Source of the DNA: Phalacrocorax aristotelis
Lineage: Eukaryota > Chordata > Aves > Suliformes > Phalacrocoracidae
Assembly: GCF_949628215.1 (NCBI RefSeq)
Contig: NC_134281.1
Location: forward strand, 39,478,512-39,542,511
DNA: 64,000 bases
Direction of reading: 5' to 3'
Shown here: positions 47,115-60,576 of the stretch, in pieces
How positions within the stretch are numbered: the stretch's first letter is position 1
Layout of the letters: every line of letters starts with the position of its first letter
Notes under the pieces: generated by a model
The model's database searches: none
Told to the model about the DNA's origin: nothing
The model's input: the letters and a program-made list of their open reading frames with translations, nothing else
Position numbers and translations under genes: made by a program

Positions 47115-50100
47115 CCTTAGCTTTCAGTAAATTGTGGTGTCACTTAATTTTAAAATAGAGCTCTAAATGCATGATGGAAAAATGAAAACGTTAAATATTG
47201 AAGCCAATACTTTTGATAAGTGGTACATTGCAGTCTTGGAATGAACACATTTGATGTTTGTGACACAGTTCAAAATAAAGTGTATATTATTACTGATGTA
47301 ATTTAATATCAGATCCGATTCTCTGTATCATGTGTTATAGAACAGCATGATGGTCAGAAGCTCCCATGATCAGCAGTGGGTGTGCGAGCTGGGGAGGGTG
47401 CCTGTGCATGTGCAGAGACTGAGGTCTGTGCTAAGAACAGTACTGTGCTCGATAACAAATCAAAATTGTCATCACGGCTGTGTACTGCATTTTGGAACCA
47501 TGGTATTTACCTCATCCCCTTCCCAGCAGAGGACAGGGACGGTTAATGCCTCTGCAGTTGCTGCTTCTGCTTTTCTAGCCCTGGACCTGCCAACACTGAG
47601 ACTGGTCTGAGAGACCTTGTGTCCGTGATGCATCTCCTGGGTCCACAATGCATTGCCCAGCTGGTGTCCTGGCTCAGTGTCCTTTACATCAGGGGTACCT
47701 GGCTCATGAAGTGGGCTCACAGGTTCTCTGAGGACACTTCAGAAAGGTATAGGTGAATCAGACTGTGAAGTCCAAATTAATGGGCCGTACTACACGGAAG
47801 ACTCAGCAAGATGTGGAACTGCTAATTTTCTTCAAATTGGCTGAATAAAGGTCAAGAACTTCTTTCTGTCAGCAGGGGAGAAGAGAATAACTCCCATACC
47901 ATGACTGATGGGAGCATGAAGGGAAAGAGCAGAGGTTCAGGTGCCTTGGAGGAAGGGTGCAAGGATGGATAATTTTCTGTATAGCCTTTCTGCCAGTTCC
48001 AGGAAACCAGAACTGAAGTGAAGACAGCAGAAGTCAATGACTGCAACGAGCTGTTGGGCTATCCACCATGAGGGGACAGCAGCCTGCAGGGCTTTGATCA
48101 ATTTGGACTACAGAGTACCCATGGAAGCATTGGCTTCTCGCAACGTCATGTTCACCCAACGACCACTGCAAGAGTTGGAGCAGCCTTTTGGTACCCCATG
48201 TTTGGTGGAGGGACAGGTGCTTTGATGCTGAGAGGAAAATATGGAGTTTAACTGAAGATAAACATTTAAGTAACTCAGCTTTGAAAGAGTTTGTTGGCTA
48301 TTTTAATTCTAGAAGTTGTCTTGACTCATCTTTATGTCAATTCCTCAAATCATGTTTGTGTAAGCATTTCCTAATGTGTGGGTTTTTTTGTTTCTTACAT
48401 ATTAATGAAGGTAAACTTAAGGAGTAGAAGACTTGCTCTACCAGATTGATTGCTCTATTTAGATTGATAAGATGCTTTTAGCTTAGTTATAACAGAAATT
48501 GGGAAACAGTCTTAAAAGAGGTTGAACAGTGTCACACACTTTGAAGTAAATTACAGGTGACGTTATACTAGTCTTTGAACGCTTAAAGTCTTTAGGAGTT
48601 TGGATGCAAGTCTCAGTGAAATTCCAGAATAATTTGATATCCTGAGCTGAGGCAATAATAAGTTTCTGAAAGTGGTGAGAAGAATGGATGTCTTGGCAAA
48701 AATAAACAGATAAATAAAAATGTCTTCTACATTTGTCTACTGTGTCACAAAATCTGAAAGGCTGAGGTCTTTTCTGCAAGATAAATGAACCCAGCTTTAT
48801 TGAAACCATGATTTCAAGTAGGTAACTCTATCAGGTCTAAAAGCAATTATTTCAGTTATTCCATTCCTAACCATCATAATATAGCAGTTTTTTAATGAGG
48901 GATTTGATCAGATGAACTAAATTAGTTAAAAAATGAGCACATCTGTATATGTAGGTCTCAGAAAGGACTTACATTATTAAATTGTCTTATTTTAGGATCT
49001 GTGCTTATGAAGTATTGAGTTAGTTTAGTTATGTACTTTAACAGATGTGATGAAAGGTCTCATACTAGTGGGAGTTAAAAATGCGGTGGTTTTGCAGGTA
49101 TTGTGTTGCATACAGAATGAAATAATACATAATAATGCAATAATTAAAACATTTCTTTGTGTAATAATCATGCTGATTATTTCTGTTTATAAATTTAATA
49201 TGGTGGTATAATATAATATTTACAAATTTATAGGTTAATTCATTAAAAATATGTATACATTTATCTTGATGTGTTGTACCATAATTATCTTGAATTTGTC
49301 ATAGGAATTAAATGAGTAAACTGGCAAAATCATGTACTTTTAAATGTGTTATAGAGAGAGAAGTGTTTCACTGTCTATCTACTACTCTAGGTTGTCTCAA
49401 GAAAAGTTAAATAGTATTGCAGCACTGAAGGCACACCTTTTATGATTGGGCTCACCAGGCCACTTCTAACTTCTAATCATACTCCCACTTCAGCGGTGTA
49501 ATTCTCTTATAATTCTTCTTCAAGACAGTTATTAAGTAAATCTGAAATTAAATATTAAAAATGTCATTGAAATGCTAATGTAAACAGTGAAAATATAAGA
49601 TTGATTAACCTAAAGTTTCCTTTCAGGTATTAAGGGTCTCTTGTATTGCAGTTCTTGTTTTACGATGTGTAAATAGATTTTTATGTGCTGCGGGCAGTGA
49701 TTGTAGGAAGCCACTGTGACCTTCAAAATCTAAGTGTGCAATAACAATGTGTGAGAGCTAACTTGCATACCTCTGCTATAGAATTTATCATTATATTCCT
49801 CTCTACAAAAAATATCCCAACCTTTACCATTCAAGTTGCTTTAATTCTTCAGGATTTTTGAAAGGTATTTTTGGGTGTAAATTTACATAATGGCTTGAGA
49901 AACATAGTGTACGCTATCCAAACAATCCTGAAAAACTCTTCAGAGGATGTTAGTGTGCTGAATTACAGCATGCCCCATTAACTCTGGAAGTCCTTTAGGG
50001 CTCTTTCTGGAGAAAGAGGGGCCATGAAGTAAACAGTTGAGTTGACAATTCAACTAGAAATTGGAAGATTTGCATCCTGTCCCAACCTATATGAGACTAT

Positions 50101-50483
50101 GACCCTCCAGGGTTTTAGAAACACATGCTGCCTATTAGAAAAGCTGAAAACTTACTAGTAGATAAGTTATTTACCTAGCACTCACCCAGCATTTTGTAGA
50201 GAGTGGCTGTTTGTTCTTTTTCATTCGTTAACCTCATGGTTAAGGGACTGCTGGGATGGGGACACGGAGTGAGGGGCTGGAGAGGCTCTGGGAGGGAGCC
50301 ACCCGGCAGCACCAGGTCCAGCTGCCACAGGTGCCCGCTACCGGCTCCGCACCAGCAGCACTTCTTGTGGGCGGGCACGTGAGTTGGGGCCAGGCCAAAC
50401 ATTGTTGCTGTTTCTGGATAATTACTCAAACATATTCAATTAAATATTTCATCTCCTCTCTATAAAGCAATGTCTCCAATTCT
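47115..50483 (+). other. NEGR1: NEGR1 intron 1, no distinct feature
   Basis: A GC-richer part (47340-48230) of unknown origin is followed by AT-rich sequence and a short GC patch at 50250-50400. I recognise nothing in it. Confidence 0.5.
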
Positions 50484-50485
50484 TA

Positions 50486-50685
50486 TAGAATCATAGAATG
50501 GTTTGGGTTGAAAGGGACCTTAAAATCATCTAGTTCCAACCCCCCTGCGATGGGCAGGGACATCTTCCATTACACCAGGTTGCTGAAATACCCATCCAAC
50601 CTGGCCTTGAACGCTTCCAGGTGGGGGCCTCCACAGCTTCTCTGGGCAACCTGTTCCAGTGTCTCACCACTCTCACAGTAAAGAA
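50486..50685 (-). mobile_element. CR1 LINE 3'-end fragment, antisense
   Basis: It starts on + with AGAATCATAGAATGG, the reverse complement of the CR1 terminal octamer, followed by the reverse-complemented CR1 3' UTR and the end of ORF2 (AAGGGACCT, ATCTAGTTCCAACCCCC). It is truncated after about 200 bases. The 15-base sequence TATAGAATCATAGAA occurs at both edges (50484-50498 and 50686-50700). Confidence 0.9.
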
Positions 50686-51280
50686 TATAGAATCATAGAA
50701 AGATCATCTGAAAGACTTTCTGTTATTGGAGAGCTCCGTTTACTTTCTGCAGTATTCATGTATGAGGCAATTCTGTGTATATATTTATCTTTTTTAGAAA
50801 GATACGGAATTTGTGTTACTTCAGGGAAGGGATCAAAACAACATCTGCCAACCTGCAGCAGTGGTCCACCTGCTCCTCTCCCCACAATCAAGATGGGATT
50901 GCAACTTCTGCTTTTGACAGAACTTAGATTCTCTGCCTGGCAGATAACAAGAAGGGCACGTATATTTATCAATAAATAATCAATACACTAGACATATCAA
51001 GTACTCTGGAAAGAGCAAGTCCCCAGTGCTATGGAAGATAACAGGTTTATGATGACTGAGTAACCCACACCTGCTGTGGCAGGGTGCTGGGTTAGTCCTT
51101 CCCTGCTCCGCTGCAGGTCCATCACCAAGGCTTGCACCACTCCAGCCCTGTGGTTCTGATGGAAGAGCAGGTCCCTGGGCTCCCCACCCAGGCCCAGGGC
51201 ATGTCACCCAGGGGACACCAGCAAAGCCCCGTCAGGAAAGCCACACATACTGGTTCCATGGTCATGAGAAGCAAACAATC

Positions 51281-51363
51281 TTTTATATTTTTATAATTTT
51301 TCTTTATAACTTTTATAACTTTTATAACTTTATAACTTTTCTTTAATAACTTTTATATTTTTC
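51281..51363. repeat. Imperfect TTTATAACTT tandem repeat
   Basis: Four to five copies of a 10-base unit (TTTATAACTT, with variants of 9-12 bases) lie in an AT-only block between normal flanks. Confidence 0.8.
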
Positions 51364-54300
51364 TCTGTCATTGGTGAACTTTCGTTTTCTCTCTGTGACC
51401 TGTGAACAAGTGCATAGCAGGATCAAAGTCAGGTGAAAGAAGAGAAGATGATGGGAAAATGACCAGTGGTAAAGGAATAGGTCACCAATTCACAGGTGTG
51501 GACCTTTGGTCACATTCACAGGAGACCGGTTGATGAGTAAATATGTTACGAAAGTGGCCTAATTACGATGAACAATTTTCCCCCCAGCTGGAACAATTGG
51601 ACTAGAAAATTGTACTAGACTTTTCACTTTAAGACTATTAATTAGCAGAGGAAGAGAAAACGAAATATATTTTTTGTCACAGCTGGTTTTTGTTTTTTTT
51701 TAGTATAGAGTCTTGCACATGGCTAGAAATCAGTTTAAAATTAATTTAATTAATTGTATTTAATTTGTAACTTTTTTTTTTTACTTGTATAAACCTTTTT
51801 TGTGTTACATTTCTGGTAGTATGAATGTGTATGTGCTAAAGATAAAACACAGCCTGCAAATTAAATTTGTATAACTGGATCATTTGGGGTGGGCTGCAGC
51901 TCAGGGCTGCCCCGGGCTGAGGGGGGATGCATTGGGCTCAGCCTCCCACAGGACCTTCTAGCGGAACTGCCTGGTTCTGCGTCTTACAGTCCATTTATAA
52001 CATAAGATGGGGGGATTGGCACAAAGCAACAGGCTAGAAATTTTTCTTATAGTCCTCAATAAGAGGTGGGGTGGTTGGTGCTGTCTGTAGTGAGTGCGGA
52101 GGCATGAAGGGGTGAGGATGGAGGAAGAGGAGGTGAGGCATTGTGAGTACCCCGAGCCTGTACATGAGTATCTAGTAAAAGCCAAAAACTGTTCAAAATT
52201 TAATATGAAACTTGTGGCACAGGTGTGGAATGGAGAAGATCTAGGAGTCTTTAACATAGATATGGTAGTTAAATTTTCTGATTTTTTTTTAAATAGAGAG
52301 CTGCATGCTCTTGTCAGGAGATTATAAAACCTGTAACTTTTACCCAGGCTGCAATAGCCAGAGGGAGCATGGTCAAAGCTGCAGCACTGGCCATGCCGGG
52401 TGCAGCTGAGTTAGGCAGCCTGATGTGGTCCATCCCCCACATGCAAGTGACTGTCTGGTGACCTGGGGTATGTTCAGGGTGCTGGGATCATTTCTTACAA
52501 ATTGCAGAATTGTTTTCTGGTTTTTTTTTTCCCCTCTTCCTCTTTCATGCGTTATATCCAAATATCTGATCAAGATTTATTTTTTTTTTTTGTCTCTGTA
52601 GCACATTTGTGATTCATTCATACCGATTTTATCAATGGGTAATGCATTTTAAATGCATCTTGGTTTTGGAGGTGTAAAGGGCACTTTCTGTGATATTCAT
52701 CTCACAGAGCACAGTAGTTTTGTGTAAATATTTCAAGTTAGCATGCATTCTTTGATAAATACCAATAAGGCTTAAGTGATAATATAAATAATTAATATCT
52801 CAGGATGCCTGGCCTTTCTAAATATAGATAACTGGCATACCAGAGCAGTTTTACTACCTGCATGTTATTTTTCCTGTACATATGCCTTCTCTCCTCAGCA
52901 GTAGTTCACCTTTCCCTCCCTACCATCTATTTTACCATTAACATTTACTGCAACGAAGTTATTCATGTCCAGGAAGCACATTCTTCTGCTTATAAAAATA
53001 GTAATAACCCTGAACACTGCATATGCATTAGGAACTTAATTCAAATAACTCCTGAAATATCATATTTCCAGTGGACTATGCTGATTCCTGCTTTTTTTTA
53101 TATATTAGCTAGGTACAGTGAACAGTGAAAGAGAAGATTTTATATAACAAAATTTATTTTTAATTCAAACATGATACTTCTGGAATGACTGTCTTGAAAA
53201 TCATACTTTTTAATACCTTAGACACATCCAAATACATTTTCTTTTTACAAGATTAACCAAGCGGTGAAGGATCAGAGGGAATATTGTTTTGAAGTGTTCA
53301 TGAAAATAATGCTTGTGTAGAAAAGTGGAATATAACATTAAGGATAGTTCAGTGCCTTTATTTCTGTGACCTGAGGAAGCTGTAACTCACAGAAGAGCCA
53401 AGTCAGCCCAGGATCCATGACTCAAGCGCTGACTAGGTGGGAGGAGACACTCAGATAGTCATCCATGGAGTCTAAATGGTGTTTTGATGTCAAATGTATG
53501 GATAGTTGACCTGCTTATTATCGCTACAATAAATCATGATGAGAATCCACTGCCTTACTAAGATCACAGCTCATGATAAAATATTTTTGGGATGCAATTC
53601 TTAGAATTGCAAGTGCATAAACCAAAACCAACCACCAAACAAAACATAGGCATAAAGATTCAGATGTTCACTAAATATATGTATGTTTGAAATTCCTGTG
53701 ATTCTTTTCAGGGAGGCAGGGGAGAAGTGGAATAAGCTTAGATTCTTAATATTTTTTGCAAACCTTTTGAATTCTTAGGTGGAAGATAATACATTGTAAT
53801 AGTACAAAGTAATATTATTTTTATAGTAACAAATAATGTGCTTTACTGTTGATCAAAGTTTATGTTACCTAGCATACAGTTTCTGTGCAAATGTTTGCTG
53901 TCTCTGGAGAGGACTTGACGCATTATTCATAAGTTCGAAACAGATAAATTACAATATCCAAAGCACATCTGCTAGCAAAAAGTTTAACTGGGTGCAAAAG
54001 AGCAATACAAATATATTCATAGCAGAATAAAGGATTCCTTTTTCTATTTAAGAATATTAATTTGACTACATATGTATGCTGTTTAATAATATACTTCTGT
54101 ACCTGTGTGATGGCAGAATCAAGAATGTTCTTTCTTTTGCTTCATCTGTGTGAGAACCAGTAATCTTCATCTAAAATAACAGCCGGAATTCAGCACACTG
54201 ATTATAGAAGTTGTCAACCCTTTTATAAAGTTACAGCATCTTGTACATCAGTTAGAGTAATCAGTTGATAATAAAGAGCACCACTCAATTAACAAACAAG

Positions 54301-54984
54301 TGCTGTTGGCAGTACTGAAGTATAATTTTGGCCATTTTTAGTAGGTGATGCCTTCATAGGGCTGGCTGTAGTTATTAGAAAATAATAAGTCTTGGGAAGG
54401 AACGGTATCAGGAATGTGCAGCTTGAGTGCCTGCTGCTGGTTATTCATTGCTGGCACTTGGTGAGCACCCGACCGGAGTGGCAGCGAGTGCCCTGGGGTG
54501 GCTGTGAGCCAAGCCCGGGAGCCCGGGAGCCCAGGCTGATGTTGCTGGGCAAAGGTGTGACATTTGCGGGGGAACTATTCCTTCTTACCACTTCATCTGC
54601 TGCAGAAAGGGACATTTCCTACATTCTCTTCCTGTAAGAATCGTGGTTATCTAATTTTTTTTGTTAGTTGGTTTAGTTTTTTGGGGGGGCTGTTTGCTTT
54701 TTCTTTGGATTTGTTTGTTTGTTTGTTCTGGCAGCAGTGTATAATATTGCAGATTAACAGTTATCTTCTGAAAATATTTACTACAGCTGACCCTCCACCC
54801 CCAGCAGACTGATGTGGAATTTCCCTGTCTAGCAAAGCTTTATGATATTGTAATTATGAAGCTGGTACTGGGGGAGCTGTACTTTTTAGCATTCATCTGC
54901 CTTTAACAAAAAGTACATAGTTCCTGTAATGGTTCCAGAAACATTTTCACTAGGAAAGAAGTTCTTTAAATAGTACTCACTGCA

Positions 54985-55130
54985 TGAAGCCGCTAATTTG
55001 CATGACAGCTTGATTAAACGTAACCTGGTTTCACACTTAATTTATTTTGAAACTGTCCAACATTTTAATTCCATCCCATTAACTGAAAATTAGTAGACTA
55101 GCTTGATTAGATTATTTAAGAAAAAAAGGT
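54985..55130 (+). promoter_or_regulatory. Candidate enhancer with octamer and TGACAG sites
   Basis: A perfect octamer ATTTGCAT (54996-55003) overlaps a TGACAG MEIS/TGIF-type site (55003-55008). TTGATTAAACG follows, then several TAATTT/ATTA words to about 55120. It is repeat-free by eye. The call rests on motifs only. Confidence 0.28.
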
Positions 55131-58100
55131 AATTTTATTATCTTCACTTGTGTATGTTCAAATCCATACTGTAAATTCATCTGAAAATGGTTATAAAAAT
55201 CAAAACTGTTTCCACCAGCATAAAGATCTATTGAACCTGTTAGTGTGATGCATAATGAAATAAAGAATTAGGTCTTCTAACGATCATCTTTAACTTCAGC
55301 AGAAGTTGGGCTTCAAATATGGTTTCTTATTGCAATATATACTCCTAAGTACCTGGGTTTTGGGAGATATGAACCTGAAAAGATGATATTTAAGGGTGCA
55401 TTTTACACAGAACTTTAAGAGGACTCCATTTTCAGCAGAAAGTGATTTTTCAGCTATGGGAAGTACTTTTCAAACTGGTTTTTAATCACACATGAGATTG
55501 CAAGCAAGAATTGTTTTGAACAATTCATGATACTGATACAAGTTAGCGTTTTTATGACACTATATGAAAAGCAAAAATGAAACATTTACCCTAAGAAACA
55601 AAGGCTAGCATTAGTATTTGTTACTCTGCTGTCTTCTTAATACCAAGTTTTACGATGGCAAATGAATTTGTCTCTGTCAGTTCTGCCTGAAGACTAGCAA
55701 AAACACTGCCCTCCATCCTACCGTTTCTGACTTAGGGATTTCAAATATGACCTGTTATATGCCATATATATATATATGCCATCAGTGGGGGTTTTGTGGA
55801 TGAAGAATATGCAGGTGCAAATTAGAGAGTCTCAGAAACTCTTCCAGAGGTGTAGTACTTATCTTTTGCTTTCCATTATGCTGGAGGTGGGATGCATCAG
55901 GTTTGTACCAAGTCCTGCAGAAAAGGGTCCAGGCAAGATTTTTAAAAATGTATTTCTATATTCTTTTAATTAGCTGCTCTTTCCAGGGCAACAGTTGTAC
56001 AGCAGTTAACAGAAAATTTCAGATTTTTTACAAAAATGCACCCAAGGGTTTAGGTTACCTACCATCTGTTCCAAAAGGATGTTTTAATGAGTACGGCTGT
56101 GAAAATTTTTCCTAGGTAAAGATTACATGAGACATCATAAAATATATTCTGATCACTGGTTAGAGCACTGTTGTCATTACTAGTGTCTCAGCACAAGAAC
56201 AAATAAGTATTTTTTATAAATTATGCTTTCAGAGTATTGGAAACAATAGAGAAATTTCAGTTTGCAGTATGGCTAAAGGTTCATGGACAGTGCTTCTTTT
56301 TTATTTCTTTCCTTAGATCCGTACTAAAATTGTTTTGATTATTCATTGACTATATTAATTAATTTTAAAGGTGTTCTAAAACTGTCTTACAGTAATATCT
56401 TGAAAATAATCTAAGTGCCATGGGAGCCTACAGGGTTTTTTTGAACAGAATTTTAGCAATTAGGAGGCTAAATATTTTTTATTTTCCTGTGTCTGAGTAA
56501 TTTCTGAAAACAGGGACAGAGGCTTTTGAAACTTGTAACTTGCTGCGCGGTCAAACGTGCTGAGACTCTGGCATTGCCATGGAGCTGTAGATTGAGCAGG
56601 AAGGAAGAACATCACTCCCAAAGCCAGTGACAGCACTCCAGTTTCTGTCTTCATCCAGTTCATACCTGTAACTGTAGCAAGTTCGACTTCCAACATGCAG
56701 GACATTTTTCCTAAAAGTATTTGTGAACATACATGTTTTTGTTTACTTTGCAAACTGGTCCTTGGGATTTTTAGTTACACAAAACATCTAAAAGATTTTT
56801 GCAGTTCTTCAAGGCAGCAACGATTTTTAGATTGGTTAAAGTAAATTTGATATGTCGAGTGCTGGTTGTTGGCTTTGGGTTTTTTTTCTGTGCATAGTAA
56901 TTTTCTGTCCGAAACAGTAAAAGTAACAACAAAATATAAAGACCAGCTATTCTGTGAAATGTGATTGATATTCGTTCTAATGTTATATGAAATATTTGAT
57001 TAGGATGGGCTCACCTTGCTTCACTGCTGGAGATTAATCACATTTCCTAGATTAGGACCCTACTCTACTCTTTTTGCTACTCTAAAAAAGAAAAAAAAGA
57101 GTAACAGATGTTTTCTGAGTGTGATCCGACTACCTGAAATCTATGAATGTCTTGCAAAAGCTGGGATGGTCTGTATCATTAAACTAAAATAATTTGTAAG
57201 ACAAGAAAGCCTTTGTTAATTTACAGCCTCTGAGGCTGGTGGTCTAAACAGGATGAACCAGTCCTAAACCCATAAAACCACTTCAGAGTCAATCATATCC
57301 TCCTGGAGTGATGTATGGAAGACATGAAAATCTCAGATCCACTGAATATTATCTGGGCAAGTAGCTCAGTATATTTCATGGTAACATTAAACCTGAATAT
57401 GTAGAGGAGAGACAGGAGTTTTGCCAAAACATAGTCAGTTTTCATTTTTTATGATCTGTCATCCAGCTTTAATATAACTAGCTGCGCTTGTCTTGAAATC
57501 GCCTTCACTCGTGAATCTCTGTCCTCTTTTGATTATTCTTTAAATTATTATTATTTTTTCCTTTTGAATAGTCCTATTCCACACTTTTGCTATGTGGGCA
57601 GGCTTTGGATCCCCTCAGTTACTCCCTCATTTCCTGCCTCTCTGCTCTTGAAAATTTAACTTGCTCTCTTCATGAATACAACACAGAGATACATTTTCAG
57701 TTCAGGTTTGCATTGTAGATTTGCAAATTAAAATCTCCATTTTATCTTCTGAAATCCCCTTGCAGATACCTACCACAGATCTCAAACATTACATTTTTTA
57801 AAAAAAGATCACATATCCTTCACTTCTGCCTGTCTCCAATAAATGCCTTTTCAACTAACATTCCTGCTTGTAAACCGGCAGCCTGGTTGTATGGTACCCC
57901 TTTCTTGGTTCTCCTGCCCACACTCGCTCTAAACCTTGCTGATTCTTTCTGCATAAAAACCCTGTGAAAACTCCTATTTGGGCTTTTTAATCTTGATTAA
58001 TGGATTATTTTTCCTTCTGATTTTAAGAAACACCATCTTGTATTGTGACATTTCTTCAGAACTCTGTGAAAAATATTTTTTCAGACTGTTCTCTTGGTAT

Positions 58101-60277
58101 CTTGCTTCCATTTCCTCTGGTTCCAGCTTCTCCATCTCATCAGGGATAATGTATTTGTCTTAACATTCAGGTTATCAGGTAGTAATAACCAGCCATGAAA
58201 ATGAATGTCTTTAATTTGGCCACTGCCCTGGATGTGACAGTGACAAAGACAGCTCATTGCCTGTGCTGGGGAGTAGAGCACTCCATAGGTCTTCATTTGC
58301 AGCTCTGACTGTGAAGTTTACGATTACAGAATGGAAAACAATGAAGACAGGGAGGAGAACATTTTACATTTGAATGAGAAGACCAAGACATGTGACACTA
58401 AATATACTTCTAAAAGATAATTTATTTCCTAAATTGCTTTCACTTTTGAATTTGAATAGTAGTTCTGGGTGAAAACCACCTGCTTTTAATCATGAAGTGA
58501 GTGAGTGTTGAAGAAAATACTATCGGCGTCCTAGCAAATATTTATTTGCGATAGATGTGCGTAAGTGAAAGATAGGATTCAGCATTCACTAGGGAGAATC
58601 CATCTTGTGATGTAATTTACAATTTCCAAATTTATGAATATATTTGTGAATGGCTGAATACAGACTCTGCTGTGAATACTAGGAGTTGAAGGTCATGCCG
58701 TATTTTATTGGAAAGCTAATTTTCCTGATGTATATAATAGTGTTCCACATTTGATCTTTATGTAATGATTACTGGAGCATTTTAACATTCTATTACTGTG
58801 TAAATAAATGTAAGTGTAAATATTTTTCTTACACTTGATGAAGCAAGTACTGTTTCTGTTATGTATCTGAAAGCAGATGTAGCTGATCCTGCTGATGCTC
58901 TTGTCTATGAAACCATAACAATGGGACAGGCTCATGTAGGAAAGAAACATTAAGTTGCCTGTCTTTGCATCATTGTTAACATTTTTCAATAAATTCTCTG
59001 CATTTGGAAAGAAGTGGACTGATGTCACTTGGGAATCATGAAATGTTTTCTGAGGCAGGTGTAATACACTTATCTATGAAGGGTGACCATCTGTGAGCCA
59101 GCAGATCTGGATGCTCTGAACCTTGGAGTTTCACAAGACTTGGTTGAAAAGATCACCTGACTGTAGAAGTTATTTCATAGTAATATACAATCTAAAATAC
59201 TTCAGTGAAAAATCCAACAGATTCAAGTAGTTAACAAAACCCATTAAATTTTTTTTTTTTTGCATTTTTTCATGAGGAAGGAACTATTTCAAATCTATCA
59301 CAATCTTTTGAGATTTGTCTGAAAGGCTACATGTAATAAGCACTGCCTATCACTGTTGTTTGATATAGTACTATAAAAACTCTTGTTTCTTAAAAAAAAA
59401 AAAACAAAAAGCAAGCTGCAAGTTCAGTAAGGCTAAGTTAAGTGGGTTAAGATCTGGATAGCTGACAGACTTGAGAAAAATCATCAATGTGGAATCAACA
59501 CTGAGTGTGGGTGGAAAGGGTGTTTCTGGTGGGGTTCTTCAGTAGTGAGCAATGGGAGCAGTTCTGCTTGGTGTTTTCATGAAGATTTTGAAATTTGACA
59601 TAAAATTATCAACGATAAAATTTGAAAATGATGGACTGATGAGTGGAATAGGATAAAATGAAGAGGAAAGCTGCTCAAAGGGAAGATCTCGGTAAGCTGG
59701 GTCTATTCTAAAAATAGAGTTTATGCCAGGTCCTAATATAACACTATGGCAAATGCCACGCTAACAGGATCCAGAGGAATGCACATTTGGAGTAATGAAT
59801 AGGAATACAAATGCCTTGCTGAGGCAGGTAGTGAAATATGATGTATAGATCTGGTGTATGTTTTCTCAAAGATGCTGAAATAACAGAAAGATGGAAGAAG
59901 AGAAAGAAAAATATTATAGAGGAAATAAAAAAAATTTCAGGGAGAAGCTTAAAGAACTCAGTCTGGTTAGTTTAGCAGAACAGAAATAGGCAACCTCATT
60001 GTGTTGAAGAAGGTTCTTTTTGTCAAAAAAACGCAATTCAATCTTGGCAAAAAAAACCCCAAAAACCCATAATGAAAACTAATGGCTAATACTGAAACTG
60101 AACAATTTCAACATAAATGCAAAGCAAATGTTTTATAGGCAGTTAACTGCTGGAATCAGCTACCCAAGAAAGACAGGACTTCTTACCTGTTATGGCTGGT
60201 TTCCCTTCCAAAAGATACATTTAGGCCCTTTGTTGAGCTGAATAATGTCAGAAATGTGGTTTTTTCCTTTGACATAG

Positions 60278-60571
60278 TGTCATGGTTTAGACCCAGTCAG
60301 CAACTAAGCCCCACCCAGCCGCTCGCTCACTCCCCCCACCCCAGTGGGACGGGGGAGGGAGCTGTCTTGGCTGTGCCCCCTCCCTTCCCGGCTTCTTGTG
60401 CACCCGGCAGAGCATGGGAAGCTGGAAAAGTCCTTGACTAGTACAAGCACTACCCAGAAACAACTAAAACACCGGTGTGTTATCAACATTATTGTCATAC
60501 TAAGTCCAAAGCAGAGCACTACACCAGCTACAGTGAAGAAAATTAACTCTACCCCAGCTAAAACCATGACA
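60278..60571 (-). mobile_element. Solo LTR, same ERVL-like family, antisense and internally deleted
   Basis: On the + strand it runs from TGTCATGG at 60278 to CATGACA at 60571. It is flanked by the perfect 5-bp duplication CATAG (60273-60277 and 60572-60576). Read on the minus strand, its first part matches the 5' half of the 17703 LTR; 60419-60438 is the reverse complement of 17854-17873. It then jumps to the GC-rich 3' end, so about 300 bases including the TATA and ATTAAA region are missing. It is either a deletion variant or a short subfamily. Confidence 0.88.
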
Positions 60572-60576
60572 CATAG

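Larger units (their letters stand above)
50701..60272 (+). other. NEGR1: NEGR1 intron 1, mostly AT-rich unique sequence
   Basis: Apart from the decamer array and the enhancer-like stretch listed separately, it holds a (TA)7 at 55764-55777, GTTT repeats near 54712-54727, T- and A-runs near 59249-59261 and 59390-59404, and GC patches at 51060-51240 and 54460-54540. No exon is supported. Confidence 0.5.
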
